Below are positions 7,590-19,041 of a DNA stretch of 64,000 nt, piece by piece; positions within the stretch are counted from its first letter, which is position 1; every line of letters starts with the position of its first letter. Location of the stretch: NCBI GenBank assembly GCA_024639405.1, contig JAHEIL010000013.1, forward strand, positions 44,979 through 108,978, given 5' to 3'. This stretch comes from Crocinitomicaceae bacterium. GTDB taxonomy: Bacteria > Bacteroidota > Bacteroidia > Flavobacteriales_D > Crocinitomicaceae. The notes beneath the pieces were generated by a model, which was not told the DNA's origin, searched no databases, and saw only the letters and a program-made list of their open reading frames with translations. A program made the translations under genes and the position numbers.

Positions 7590-8783
7590 ATGAAAGCTTC
7601 ACCAATTGCTTACTTCAATTCAAACAATGGAACAGGAATGTTTGCCTATGGTGAATTTGCTTCTATTGAGCTTTCTAAAGGAATCGATCAAGTACAAGCA
7701 TTCATAGATGAACACAAGGGAAACTACTTAATTGGATGTGTTTCGTATGATGTGAAAAATGAAATTTTCGACTTACAATCAATGAATAATGACGCTATTA
7801 ATTTCCCGTCATTATTGTTTTGGAAGCCATTAGTAGTTTACTCTATAACAGAAAAAGGAATTCACCAAGTTCAAGGTAACCGGTCAAAAGAAGCAGAAGT
7901 AACTTTAGCTGAATTTTTGGCCAAAGAGCAAGAGAAATGTGTGCCATTAGGAAGTGTTTTTCAAGCTACAATCTCTAAAGATGAATATTTAGAAAAAATT
8001 AATAAGATTCAGGAACAAATTCAATATGGAAATTCGTATGAAGTCAATTTTTGTCAAACATTTCTTGCTGAAAATTGTGCCATTGAAGATCCCGAACAAC
8101 TATACTTTAAATTAAACGCTATTACAAAAGCGCCTTTTTCAGTCTATCTTTCTTGGAATGAATTCAATGTTCTTTGCGGAAGTCCAGAACGCTACATTCA
8201 AAAAAAGGGAAATCAATTACGCTCACAACCGATTAAAGGAACTGCACCTAGACACACAAATGAGCAATTAGATAAAGAACTTATAAATACCTTGCAAACG
8301 AGTTCAAAAGAACGCGCTGAAAACACGATGATTGTGGATTTAGTGCGCAATGATTTGGCTCGTATTGCTCAAAAAGACAGTGTTGAAGTGACTGAATTTT
8401 GCGGAGTTCATTCTTTTGCAACGGTACACCAACTTATTTCAACCGTTACCTGCGAATTAAAAGAAAATACTACATTCACAGATTGTCTAAAAGCAACTTT
8501 TCCAATGGGTTCGATGACAGGTGCTCCAAAATTGCGTACGATGGAAATCATTGAAGAACTTGAAAACTTTCAACGTGGATTGTATTCAGGTAGTATTGGA
8601 TACATTGCACCAAATGGTGATTTTGATTTTAATGTTGTGATTCGAAGCCTTTTATACAATCAAACGTTAAAAACAGCTTCGCTATCGGTTGGTGGCGCTA
8701 TTACCATTCAATCGAATCCTGAAGAAGAATACGAAGAATGCTTGGTAAAAATTCAACGCATTATGGATGGTTTAAATGAGTAA
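7590..8783 (+). CDS. pabB: Aminodeoxychorismate synthase component I (PabB)
   Basis: I start the gene at ATG 7590 (MKASPIAYF, 397 aa) rather than at the TTG at 7452, which lies inside repeat copy 5. Chorismate-binding motifs are clear: PIKGTAPR, VDLVRNDLARI, and the PabB-type FPMGSMTGAPKLRTMEIIEE followed by GSIGYIAPNGD. The lysine in PIKGT is typical of PabB enzymes. The reaction makes 4-amino-4-deoxychorismate from chorismate, for folate. The glutaminase partner PabA and the lyase PabC are not in this window. It heads an operon overlapping tilS by 8 bp. Confidence 0.9.
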   Translation: MKASPIAYFNSNNGTGMFAYGEFASIELSKGIDQVQAFIDEHKGNYLIGCVSYDVKNEIFDLQSMNNDAINFPSLLFWKPLVVYSITEKGIHQVQGNRSKEAEVTLAEFLAKEQEKCVPLGSVFQATISKDEYLEKINKIQEQIQYGNSYEVNFCQTFLAENCAIEDPEQLYFKLNAITKAPFSVYLSWNEFNVLCGSPERYIQKKGNQLRSQPIKGTAPRHTNEQLDKELINTLQTSSKERAENTMIVDLVRNDLARIAQKDSVEVTEFCGVHSFATVHQLISTVTCELKENTTFTDCLKATFPMGSMTGAPKLRTMEIIEELENFQRGLYSGSIGYIAPNGDFDFNVVIRSLLYNQTLKTASLSVGGAITIQSNPEEEYEECLVKIQRIMDGLNE

Positions 8784-9705
8784 TATCAAGGCACATATTC
8801 AAGAATTCACAGCTTCTTATGATGCAGCTACAACGTATTATGTTGCTTGTAGTGGCGGTGTTGATTCAATGGTTTTACTTTCAATTTTACATCAATTAGG
8901 TAAAAAGATTCACGTTCTTCATGTCAATTATCATTTGAGAGGCGAAGCTTCCAATTTAGACCAACAAGTTATTGAAGATTTTTGCGCTAATCATGCCATT
9001 CCAATTTCAATACACTCAATTGAACTTCAAATCGAACTTGAAAATGGTGGGAACTTACAGGATATTGCCAGAAAAGTACGTTATGAATTTTTCAAGAAAA
9101 ACGCAACAGAACCTAATTCTAAAATTGTATTAGCGCATCATGCAGACGATCAAATTGAAACGTTTTTATTAAACATTGCACGCAAAGCAGGTGTGATGGG
9201 ATTGGCTTGTATGTTGCCTGAACACGGGACATTCATTCGGCCACTTCTCCCCTTTTCTAAACAAGAAATTCTGGAATTAGCTATAAAAGAAGGAATTGTT
9301 TGGCGTGAAGATGCATCCAATCAAAGTAATAAATACCGAAGAAATAGTATTCGCAATGTTTTTCTTCCTGAAATTGAAGCTCAACTTCCTGAATTTAGAG
9401 AAAGTTGCTTGTATTTAATAGAACAATTCCAAAAAAACCAAGTGGAAATTGAACAAAAAATAAAAAAAATCACCCATAATATCCAACAAGAAAATTTATT
9501 ACTTTATTCTGATTTTGATACACTCACAGAAGTAGAGCACATTGAATTATTGCGTCAATTAGCGATTCCATTTGGCTTTTTGAAAGAATTCAAGAAATTA
9601 AGAATGGCAGAAAATGGTAAACGCTTGCAATTAAAAAAAACAAAGCAATTGGTAATTCGAACAAAAACTGGATTTAAATGGCAATTAAATGAAACAAATG
9701 ACTAA
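8776..9705 (+). CDS. tilS: tRNA(Ile)-lysidine synthase TilS
   Basis: The 309-aa N-type ATP pyrophosphatase has the PP-loop SGGVDS (about residues 26-31), HVNYHLRG, and the HHADDQIETFLLN motif that follows in TilS. It modifies C34 of the CAU-anticodon tRNA to lysidine so that it reads AUA as isoleucine, and is normally essential. The protein is short: many TilS proteins exceed 400 aa and carry C-terminal tRNA-binding domains, while this one ends soon after the catalytic and linker helices. The ORF ends cleanly and overlaps the next gene, so it is probably a compact form rather than a truncation. Confidence 0.9.
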   Translation: MSNIKAHIQEFTASYDAATTYYVACSGGVDSMVLLSILHQLGKKIHVLHVNYHLRGEASNLDQQVIEDFCANHAIPISIHSIELQIELENGGNLQDIARKVRYEFFKKNATEPNSKIVLAHHADDQIETFLLNIARKAGVMGLACMLPEHGTFIRPLLPFSKQEILELAIKEGIVWREDASNQSNKYRRNSIRNVFLPEIEAQLPEFRESCLYLIEQFQKNQVEIEQKIKKITHNIQQENLLLYSDFDTLTEVEHIELLRQLAIPFGFLKEFKKLRMAENGKRLQLKKTKQLVIRTKTGFKWQLNETND

Positions 9706-11035
9706 TTCACATCCATTTCCAGAAGCATTTAAGCAACGTGTGGAAAACGATGCGTTTCTTGGAGAACAACTGTTGACTGCATTGAATGATACAGCTCCAG
9801 TCTCCGTTCGTTTACATCCGCTAAAACAAAAAGCAGAACTTACTTTTACTGAAAAAATTGCTTGGTGTGAACATGCGTTTTATTTAAATGAACGTCCATC
9901 TTTTACATTGGATCCATTATTTCATGCAGGGTGTTATTATCCGCAAGAAGCAGGTTCGATGGTACTCGATACTGTTTTAAAACAATTGAATTTACCGAGT
10001 CAACCGAGTGTCTTAGATTTGTGCGCTGCACCAGGTGGAAAAAGCACCCTGATTGCCGCTTTTTTAAACAACAATGGATTATTGGTGAGCAATGAAGTGA
10101 TTCAAGCACGTGCGCGTATTTTAACGGAAAACACCACAAAATGGGGTTACACGAATACAGTTGTCACCAATAACGACCCAAAAGATTTTGAACGGTTGAA
10201 TGAATTTTTTGATGTGATTGTCGTAGACGCTCCTTGTTCTGGCGAAGGAATGTTTCGGAAAGACATAAAAGCGCGTGAAGAGTGGTCTGAAGACAATGTC
10301 CAACTGTGTTCAAGTCGACAAAAACGCATCGTGATGGATGTTTGGGACAGTTTGAAACCAGGTGGTTATTTAATTTATTCAACGTGTACCTTCAATTCAG
10401 CCGAAAATGAAGACAATGTAGCTTGGTATTTAAATGAATTACCGGCAACATATGTCCAACTTAAAATGCCTGAAGAATTAGTTTCTGGAAGAAATAACAT
10501 TGGCCATTATTGCCTCCCTGGAAAAACAATTTCAGAAGGATTTTACATTGCTGTTCTTCAAAAAGAAGAAACAACACCTTTGCGCCAACGATTCACTCGA
10601 AAACCATTGTTTAAAGTCCAAAAAGATCTATTGGATGCCGAAAATTATGTGAAATTAAATGAAGCTTTGCTCTTAAATTGGAATGATAAATTATTATTAG
10701 TTCCCAATCAATTAGAAGAAAAAATGTTGCATGTACAAGCACAAATGCGCATTCAGAAAATGGGGTTAATGCTGGGTGAAATTGCCAAAAAAGGCATCAT
10801 TCCAAGTGAAGAATTAGCCTTAAATCCAACGCGTTTAAACAGAACATCTACGATAGAATTAACAGAAAAAGAAGCATTGATGTATCTTCATGGTGACACA
10901 TTTTCCTTGCAAGGTCCGCAAGGATTTCAAATCGTAAGTTACAAAAACGAACCATTGGGTTGGATAAAAAACATTGGAAACCGTTTCAATAATTTATTTC
11001 CAAAAGAATGGAGAATACGCATGAACATTCAATAA
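9689..11035 (+). CDS. RsmF/NOL1-type rRNA cytosine-C5 methyltransferase
   Basis: The 448-aa protein has the SAM-binding motif VLDLCAAPGGKST (near residue 110) and the catalytic motif VVDAPCSGEGMFRKD, whose PC cysteine forms the covalent link to cytosine. YSTCTFNSAENE then gives the second conserved cysteine. The C-terminus continues into an RsmF-like accessory region. It likely methylates a 16S rRNA cytosine, though the exact target base is inference. It overlaps tilS by 17 bp; a second in-frame ATG at 9698 would reduce the overlap. rdgB starts 7 bp after it. Confidence 0.9.
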   Translation: MKQMTNSHPFPEAFKQRVENDAFLGEQLLTALNDTAPVSVRLHPLKQKAELTFTEKIAWCEHAFYLNERPSFTLDPLFHAGCYYPQEAGSMVLDTVLKQLNLPSQPSVLDLCAAPGGKSTLIAAFLNNNGLLVSNEVIQARARILTENTTKWGYTNTVVTNNDPKDFERLNEFFDVIVVDAPCSGEGMFRKDIKAREEWSEDNVQLCSSRQKRIVMDVWDSLKPGGYLIYSTCTFNSAENEDNVAWYLNELPATYVQLKMPEELVSGRNNIGHYCLPGKTISEGFYIAVLQKEETTPLRQRFTRKPLFKVQKDLLDAENYVKLNEALLLNWNDKLLLVPNQLEEKMLHVQAQMRIQKMGLMLGEIAKKGIIPSEELALNPTRLNRTSTIELTEKEALMYLHGDTFSLQGPQGFQIVSYKNEPLGWIKNIGNRFNNLFPKEWRIRMNIQ

Positions 11036-11042
11036 AATAAAA

Positions 11043-11627
11043 ATGAAATTAGTATTTGCTACACACAATCACAATAAAGCACATGAAATACAAGCTTTAT
11101 TAAATGATCAAATTGAACTTATAACCCTAGACGACATTCAATGTTTTGAAGAAATTCCTGAAACAGCAGTTACATTAGAAGGAAATGCAAAGATGAAAGC
11201 AGCTTATGTTGTTGAGCAATTTAACATGAATTGTTTTGCTGATGACACAGGTTTGGAAATTGATGCTTTGAACAATGAACCAGGTGTATATTCCGCTCGT
11301 TACGCTGGTGAAGAACGTGACCCTGAAAAAAATATGGACTTAGTTTTAGAGAAATTAGCGCATTCAACAAATCGAAAAGCACGTTTTAGAACCGTAATTA
11401 GTTTGTATTGGCAGAATGAATTCCATGAATTTGAAGGCATAGTTGAAGGCGAAATCACCACTTCAAAAAGCGGTGCAAAAGGTTTTGGATACGATCCAAT
11501 TTTTAAACCAGAAAACAGCGAAAAGACATTTGCTGAAATGGATTTAATTGAAAAAAATACGATGAGTCACAGAGCTAGAGCTTTTGAAAAAATGATTGTT
11601 TTTTTAAATACGGGTGCTAAACCCTAA
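11043..11627 (+). CDS. rdgB: Non-canonical purine NTP pyrophosphatase, RdgB/HAM1 family
   Basis: This 194-aa enzyme hydrolyses ITP, dITP and XTP to keep deaminated purines out of nucleic acids. Family motifs are present: N-terminal FATHNHNKAHEI, FADDTGLEIDALNNEPGVYSARYAG, and GFGYDPIF with the late SHRARAF. Full length for the family. It is the last gene of the pabB-tilS-rsmF-like-rdgB run, 7 bp after its neighbour. Confidence 0.95.
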   Translation: MKLVFATHNHNKAHEIQALLNDQIELITLDDIQCFEEIPETAVTLEGNAKMKAAYVVEQFNMNCFADDTGLEIDALNNEPGVYSARYAGEERDPEKNMDLVLEKLAHSTNRKARFRTVISLYWQNEFHEFEGIVEGEITTSKSGAKGFGYDPIFKPENSEKTFAEMDLIEKNTMSHRARAFEKMIVFLNTGAKP

Positions 11628-11673
11628 AAATCAACTATATAAAATTAACATATTTATCAAAAATTAACGCGCA

Positions 11674-13987
<2,314 letters not shown>

Positions 13988-14006
13988 TTATACCATTAAT
14001 TACAAC

Positions 14007-14039
14007 AAAAAGACTTTATGCTTATAAAGTCTTTTTTTT
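14007..14039 (+). terminator. Rho-independent terminator after icd
   Basis: AAAGACTTTAT and ATAAAGTCTTT form an 11-bp stem around GCTT, followed by a run of T. Confidence 0.9.
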
Positions 14040-14050
14040 ATTTTTGATAA

Positions 14051-15442
14051 ATGACAAGACTAGTTTTCTTACTAATCATAATCAGTTCGTTGATAACGTC
14101 TTGTAAAACTATACAACCTGTACAACCCAATCAATTGGTATTGAAAAAACCGCAACTTGAACAAGTTGAATCTTCAGTTACGTTACCCATTAAATTAAAT
14201 CTTAAACCCTATTTTTTGCAAGTTGAAAAAAGCTTAGATCTAACATTTAAAGGTCAAGATCAACAATGCGAAGGAATAAGTTATGACTATTATTTTGAAC
14301 GTTCTCCCATTGAATTTTATACTTCTAAGAATTCCTTAAATTATGAAGTCGCTGGAAAATATTCTTTAAAATTGAACTTTTGTTCAAAATGCACCGATTT
14401 ATTTAGCAAAAACAAACATTGTATTACACCTAGAATATATGCTAGCTGTGGCATAAATGAACCCATGAGAAAAGTCGCTGTCGGTTATGCAACAACTTTT
14501 AAAATTTCGCCCGATTTAAAATTGGTAACTTCTACTGATTTACAAAAATTTGAAACCATTGATCCATGCGAAATTACTCTGTTTAATTATGATGCAACGA
14601 ATCAAATTAAAAAAGAAGTAACAACAGTACTGAAAAAATTAGAACAAGACATTGATCAAAAGATTGGCGCAATTGATTTAAAAAAAGAAATTCAACATTC
14701 TTGGAATGCACTCAACCAGAGTTTAGTATTGAACCAATTTGGTTATTTGAATTTTCAACCAAAGACACTTTCCATCGGTGATGTTACGTTCAAAGACAAC
14801 TATGCTTATTTCGATATAGGATTAACCATTCAACCAAAAATCACTTTAGTTCCTGAAAAAAATATCTTACAGCCAACTCCAATAATAAGTAAGCACCAGA
14901 AAAAAGATGGTTTTGATTTAACTGTTGACATTATTGCACAATACGATTCATTGAGTTCAATATTAACACATCAATTGAAAGGAAAAAAAATTAAGATTAA
15001 AAATAAAGTTGTCGTTTTGAATAACATTGAAATCAATAGTGCCCTAAACAATCAATTAACATTTAAAGTTGATTTTGATGGATTCAGAAAAGGAACATTG
15101 TATTTACAAGGAACCCCACTCTATGATGTAAATAAACAACATATTTCTTTTCCAGATTTAGAATTTGATCTAGCAACCAAAGACGCATTATTAAAATCCG
15201 CTAAGTGGTTATTTAATAGCAAAATAACCGATTTATTAAGAACGCAATCTAACATTGATTTGAAAAACTATTTAGTAATTGCCAAAAAGGAACTAGAAAA
15301 GCAATTAAACAATAAAATTAGTAATTACGCTCAATTAAAGGGGTCAGTAAATACAATCACTGTTGATGCCTTTTATCCTTCAGAAAAAGAATTGATTTTA
15401 CGCGCAAAAACAAACGGGAAATTATCAATTGAAATCGAATAA
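14051..15442 (+). CDS. DUF4403-like lipoprotein
   Basis: This 463-aa protein has a lipoprotein signal peptide with lipobox SLITSC (Cys18), so it is likely anchored to a membrane after export. The body is rich in beta-strand and contains the WNALNQSL...FGYLNFQPKTLSIGDV segment and a repeated half further on. This agrees with the DUF4403 family as I remember it; I could not search to confirm. It is cysteine-rich between residues 70 and 180. No catalytic motif is visible, and a role in the outer membrane or in lipid handling would be speculation. It lies 8 bp downstream of the icd terminator. Confidence 0.7.
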   Translation: MTRLVFLLIIISSLITSCKTIQPVQPNQLVLKKPQLEQVESSVTLPIKLNLKPYFLQVEKSLDLTFKGQDQQCEGISYDYYFERSPIEFYTSKNSLNYEVAGKYSLKLNFCSKCTDLFSKNKHCITPRIYASCGINEPMRKVAVGYATTFKISPDLKLVTSTDLQKFETIDPCEITLFNYDATNQIKKEVTTVLKKLEQDIDQKIGAIDLKKEIQHSWNALNQSLVLNQFGYLNFQPKTLSIGDVTFKDNYAYFDIGLTIQPKITLVPEKNILQPTPIISKHQKKDGFDLTVDIIAQYDSLSSILTHQLKGKKIKIKNKVVVLNNIEINSALNNQLTFKVDFDGFRKGTLYLQGTPLYDVNKQHISFPDLEFDLATKDALLKSAKWLFNSKITDLLRTQSNIDLKNYLVIAKKELEKQLNNKISNYAQLKGSVNTITVDAFYPSEKELILRAKTNGKLSIEIE

Positions 15443-15471
15443 AAAAAGCCCCAATAAATTGGAGCTTTCAA
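15441..15471. terminator. Bidirectional terminator between DUF4403-like gene and frr
   Basis: AAAGCCCCAAT and ATTGGAGCTTT pair with one mismatch around AA. An A-run on the left serves as the T-run for minus-strand transcripts arriving from frr. Confidence 0.7.
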
Positions 15472-15484
15472 TCGAATTGACAAC

Positions 15485-16048
15485 TTAAATTGTCATAATT
15501 TCTTTTTCTTTTATGTCAAACTGATCATCCACCATTTTAATATAGCTATTCGTGATGTTTTGAATTTCAGCTTCAGCATCTTTTGTCATATCTTCTGACA
15601 AGCCATCTGCTTTCAAATCTTTGACCATATCTAATGCATCTTTACGGTTGTTTCGTACACCTACTTTTGCATTTTCAGCTTCAGATTTTGCACGTTTCAC
15701 TAAATCTCTTCTGCGTTCTTCCGTTAAAGGTGGAACAGAAATAATTAATACTTCACCGTTATTTTGAGGAGCGAATCCTAAGTTCGAATTAATAATTCCT
15801 TTAGCAATTTCATTTAAAAGTGGTTTTTCCCATGGCTGTACCGTAATTGTACGCGCATCCATCGTTGAAATATTTGCTACCTGTTGAATTGGTGTTGGAG
15901 CACCGTAATAATCGACCATCACACCATTCAACATTGAAGGAGTTGCTTTACCAGCTCGAATTTTAACAAATTCATTTTCTAAGTGGCTCAATGATTTCGC
16001 ATTTGAAGATTTGAAATCATCGTATATCATCTGTAAGTCTTCAATCAT
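15485..16048 (-). CDS. frr: Ribosome recycling factor
   Basis: The 187-aa factor dissociates post-termination ribosomes together with EF-G. Its three-helix-bundle hallmarks are present: KIRAGKATPSMLNGVMVDYYG, the domain II segment around VQPWEKPLLNEIAKGI, and PPLTEERRRDLVKRAKSEAE. Full length. It follows pyrH by 20 bp on the minus strand, the usual pyrH-frr pairing in Bacteria. Confidence 0.97.
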   Translation of the reverse strand: MIEDLQMIYDDFKSSNAKSLSHLENEFVKIRAGKATPSMLNGVMVDYYGAPTPIQQVANISTMDARTITVQPWEKPLLNEIAKGIINSNLGFAPQNNGEVLIISVPPLTEERRRDLVKRAKSEAENAKVGVRNNRKDALDMVKDLKADGLSEDMTKDAEAEIQNITNSYIKMVDDQFDIKEKEIMTI

Positions 16049-16068
16049 ATTCTAAAGTTATTCAGTTT

Positions 16069-16776
16069 TCAATTTTGAACAATTGTTCCAACCTGTTCAC
16101 CTTTCATTAATTTTTTGAAATTACCAGGTGTATCCATATCAAAAACAATAATTGGTAAATTATTCTCTTTACACAACGTAAATGCTGTCATATCCATTAC
16201 ATTTAATCCTTTAGCGTAAACATCGTCAAATGAAATTTGATCGTATTTAGTTGCTGTTGGATCTTTTTCAGGGTCTGCTGTATAGATTCCATCGACACGT
16301 GTACCTTTTAAAATTACTTCCGCATTGATTTCAATGGCTCTTAACGATGCAGCTGAATCAGTTGTAAAAAATGGATTACCTGTTCCAGCACCAAAAATTA
16401 CAACACGTCCTTTTTCTAAGTGACGAACGGCTCTTCTACGCACATAAGGTTCAGCAATTTCTTTCATTTCAATTGCAGATTGTAAACGTGTTTTAATACC
16501 AGCAGATTCTAAAGAAGCTTGAAGTGCCATGGAATTAATCATTGTTGCTAACATCCCCATGTAATCTCCATGCGTACGATCCATTCCACCTTCTTCAGCT
16601 TGTACACCTCTAAAAATGTTTCCTCCTCCAATTACGATCGCAATTTCAACGCCTAAATCGTGCATTTCTTTAATTTGAGCAGCATATTGAGCCAAACGAT
16701 TGTTATCTATTCCAAATTGTTTTTCGCCCATAAGGGACTCTCCACTAAGCTTTAAAAGAATACGTTTGTATTTCAT
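16069..16776 (-). CDS. pyrH: Uridylate kinase (UMP kinase)
   Basis: This 235-aa amino-acid-kinase-fold enzyme makes UDP from UMP and ATP. Motifs are the N-terminal [37 protein letters not shown] and the acceptor-site [14 protein letters not shown]. Full length, and co-oriented with frr. A TATCTTTG element 37 bp upstream gives it a promoter separate from tsf. Confidence 0.97.
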   Translation of the reverse strand: MKYKRILLKLSGESLMGEKQFGIDNNRLAQYAAQIKEMHDLGVEIAIVIGGGNIFRGVQAEEGGMDRTHGDYMGMLATMINSMALQASLESAGIKTRLQSAIEMKEIAEPYVRRRAVRHLEKGRVVIFGAGTGNPFFTTDSAASLRAIEINAEVILKGTRVDGIYTADPEKDPTATKYDQISFDDVYAKGLNVMDMTAFTLCKENNLPIIVFDMDTPGNFKKLMKGEQVGTIVQN

Positions 16777-16812
16777 GTGAACGTTTTTGATTTAATTGAA
16801 ACATTTCTTGAA

Positions 16813-16820
16813 CAAAGATA
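16813..16820 (-). promoter_or_regulatory. Putative -7 element of pyrH-frr promoter
   Basis: Reads TATCTTTG on the minus strand, an exact TAnnTTTG match, between the tsf terminator and pyrH. Confidence 0.55.
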
Positions 16821-16856
16821 AAAATGTTTCTTATTCTGTGTTGTAAATTTTACTTC

Positions 16857-16888
16857 AAAAAAAAGGCTATCAGTAAACCGATAGCCTT
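16857..16888 (-). terminator. Rho-independent terminator after tsf
   Basis: On the minus strand a 9-bp stem AAGGCTATC/GATAGCCTT is followed by a T-run of at least eight. It ends the rpsB-tsf transcript. Confidence 0.9.
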
Positions 16889-16907
16889 AAATGTATTTTT
16901 AAATTTC

Positions 16908-17738
16908 TTAACTTAACGCAATACGTTTAAAGTCAGAAACTGTCAAACCTTTTTCTGTTGATTCTAAGAAAGCCTCAACTGTAAATTTGTTGTCACGGAT
17001 AAACTCTTGACTTAACAATGTGTTTTCCTTAAAGAATTTAGCCAAACGACCTTGAGCAATTTTATCAGCCATGTCAGCTGGTTTACCTTCTTGGATTGCT
17101 AATTCTTTACCAACTTCAATTTCACGTTCGATTGTACGAGCATCAACACCGTCTTTGTTTAAAGCGATTGGGTTCATTGCTGCAACTTGCATTGCAACTT
17201 GTTTACCAGCGTCTTCAGCTACGTCAGTAGCGCTATTCAATCCAACTAAAGTAGCCAATTGGTTTCCTGGGTGGTTATAAGCAACAACTTTTTCAGCATT
17301 CACTACGGCATAAGAAGCTAAATCAAGTTTCTCTCCAATAACACCAATTTGCTCAGTGATTTTGTCAGCTACTGTTAATTTATCATCGTAAGCCAATGCT
17401 TTCAATTCGTCAGCTGATGCTGGCAAGTTTGATAAAGCGATGTCTAAGAAAGACTGAACCAATTTCATGTAACCATCGTTTTTAGCGACGAAGTCAGTTT
17501 CACAATTCAATGCTAAAACAACACCCGCTTTTCCGTCAGCAGTAGCTTGCGCTAAAACTAAACCTTCGCTCGCATCATTTTCACCACGTTTAGCAGCGAT
17601 TTTTTGACCTTTTTTACGTAAGATATCGATTGCTGTTTCAAAATCTCCATTTGCTTCAACTAAGGCGTTTTTGCAGTCCATCATTCCTGCACCTGTTTGT
17701 TGACGTAATTTATTTACTTCTGCAGCTGTAATTGCCAT
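16908..17738 (-). CDS. tsf: Elongation factor Ts
   Basis: The 276-aa nucleotide-exchange factor for EF-Tu begins ITAAEVNKLRQQTGAGMMDCKNAL, the conserved N-terminal module. It contains the TDFVAKND signature of the core domain and LNKDGVD further on. Full length. It is 23 bp downstream of rpsB, the usual rpsB-tsf operon, and ends at a clear terminator. Confidence 0.97.
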   Translation of the reverse strand: MAITAAEVNKLRQQTGAGMMDCKNALVEANGDFETAIDILRKKGQKIAAKRGENDASEGLVLAQATADGKAGVVLALNCETDFVAKNDGYMKLVQSFLDIALSNLPASADELKALAYDDKLTVADKITEQIGVIGEKLDLASYAVVNAEKVVAYNHPGNQLATLVGLNSATDVAEDAGKQVAMQVAAMNPIALNKDGVDARTIEREIEVGKELAIQEGKPADMADKIAQGRLAKFFKENTLLSQEFIRDNKFTVEAFLESTEKGLTVSDFKRIALS

Positions 17739-17761
17739 AGGAATAATTTTTATAAAATTAA

Positions 17762-18535
17762 TTAATCTTGTTTTTCTTCAGTTGCTTCAACTTGCTCTGC
17801 TGCTACTTCTTCTGTTGCAGGAGCATCTTTATCAGCTACTTTTGTGTTTTTACGGTCTTCTAAACCTTCTTTGATCGCTCCACAAATTGCATCCAAAATA
17901 ATCGTGATTGATTTTGTTGCATCATCATTTGCTGGAATTGGGAAATCAACTAACTTAGGGTTAGAATTCGTATCAACCATTGCAAACGTAGGAATGTTCA
18001 AACGTTTAGCTTCATTTAAAGCGATATGCTCTTTTAAGATATCAACTAAGAAAATTGCAGCTGGTTGACGAGTCATGTCAACGATAGAACCAAAGTTTTT
18101 CTCTAATTTCTCACGTTGACGTGTTTTGAACAAACGCTCTCTTTTGTTTAATGTCTCCCAAGTACCGTCTGTTTTCATTTTGTCAATCGCTGACATTTTA
18201 CGAATAGACTTACGTGTTGTTTGGAAGTTTGTTAACATACCACCTGACCATCTTTCAGTAACAAATGGCATATTGATTTCAGCAACTTTTTGAGAAACGA
18301 TCTCTTTTGCTTGTTTTTTAGTAGCTACGAAAAGTACTTTTTTACCCGACTTTGCAATTTGTTTCATCGCCGCACATGCTTGGTCAAGATGTGCAATTGT
18401 CTTATTAAGGTCGATAATGTGGATACCTTTTTTCTCTTCAAAGATATACGGCGCCATTGCCGGGTTCCATTTTCTTTTTAAGTGTCCGAAGTGAACACCC
18501 GCTTCTAATAAATTTTCGAAATTTACTTTTGACAT
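17762..18535 (-). CDS. rpsB: 30S ribosomal protein S2
   Basis: The 257-aa protein has the S2 start NFENLLEAGVHFGHLKRKWNP, the RWSGGMLTNFQT segment and PTFAMVDTNSNP. The C-terminus is extended and acidic (EEVAAEQVEATEEKQD), as in many Bacteroidota S2 proteins. It precedes tsf and follows rpsI after a 114-bp gap that may hold a structured leader. Confidence 0.97.
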   Translation of the reverse strand: MSKVNFENLLEAGVHFGHLKRKWNPAMAPYIFEEKKGIHIIDLNKTIAHLDQACAAMKQIAKSGKKVLFVATKKQAKEIVSQKVAEINMPFVTERWSGGMLTNFQTTRKSIRKMSAIDKMKTDGTWETLNKRERLFKTRQREKLEKNFGSIVDMTRQPAAIFLVDILKEHIALNEAKRLNIPTFAMVDTNSNPKLVDFPIPANDDATKSITIILDAICGAIKEGLEDRKNTKVADKDAPATEEVAAEQVEATEEKQD

Positions 18536-18559
18536 TTTAATGTGTTTTTAATTGTTTAC

Positions 18560-18635
18560 GTTCCTTTAGTAGATCAACAAACGGAGGGTTCGCCATAAGA
18601 CGAAGGGTACTCTGCAGTTTGGATACTAAACAACC
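18560..18635 (-). promoter_or_regulatory. Candidate structured 5' leader of rpsB
   Basis: The rpsI-rpsB gap on the minus strand can fold as three nested helices: TTTAGTA with TACTAAA (18624-18630 and 18565-18571), CAAAC with GTTTG (18617-18621 and 18578-18582), and TTCG with CGAA (18601-18604 and 18589-18592). S2 autoregulation through an rpsB leader is established in proteobacteria. Here the fold and any S2 binding are inference from one sequence. Confidence 0.35.
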
Positions 18636-18649
18636 GCCAAAATAATTTT

Positions 18650-19036
18650 TTAACGTTTTGAGAATTGGAATTTCTTACGTGCTTTCGGTTGACCTGGTTT
18701 TTTACGTTCAACCATTCTTGGATCACGCGTCATCAATCCTTCTCCTTTTAATAATGTTTTGTTTTCTTCAGCTACTACAACCAAAGCACGAGAAATCCCT
18801 AAACGGATTGCTTCTGCTTGACCATTGATACCACCACCAAAAACATTTACTTTCACGTCAAACTGACCTGAAGTACTTGTAATTGCGAACGGTTGTTCAA
18901 TTTTCGCTTGAAGAACTGCAACTGGAAAAACTTCTTTGTAGTCTTTCTTATTTACAATCACTTTACCCGTACCTTTTGTAAGGTATACACGAGCAACGGA
19001 TGTTTTTCTTCTTCCTAATGTGTTAATTACTTCCAT
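18650..19036 (-). CDS. rpsI: 30S ribosomal protein S9
   Basis: This 128-aa S9 has the start [21 protein letters not shown] and the highly basic C-terminal tail [18 protein letters not shown], which reaches the P-site tRNA in known ribosomes. [19 protein letters not shown] is the central signature. Five bp after rplM, the conserved rplM-rpsI pair. Confidence 0.97.
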   Translation of the reverse strand: MEVINTLGRRKTSVARVYLTKGTGKVIVNKKDYKEVFPVAVLQAKIEQPFAITSTSGQFDVKVNVFGGGINGQAEAIRLGISRALVVVAEENKTLLKGEGLMTRDPRMVERKKPGQPKARKKFQFSKR

Positions 19037-19041
19037 GCTTT

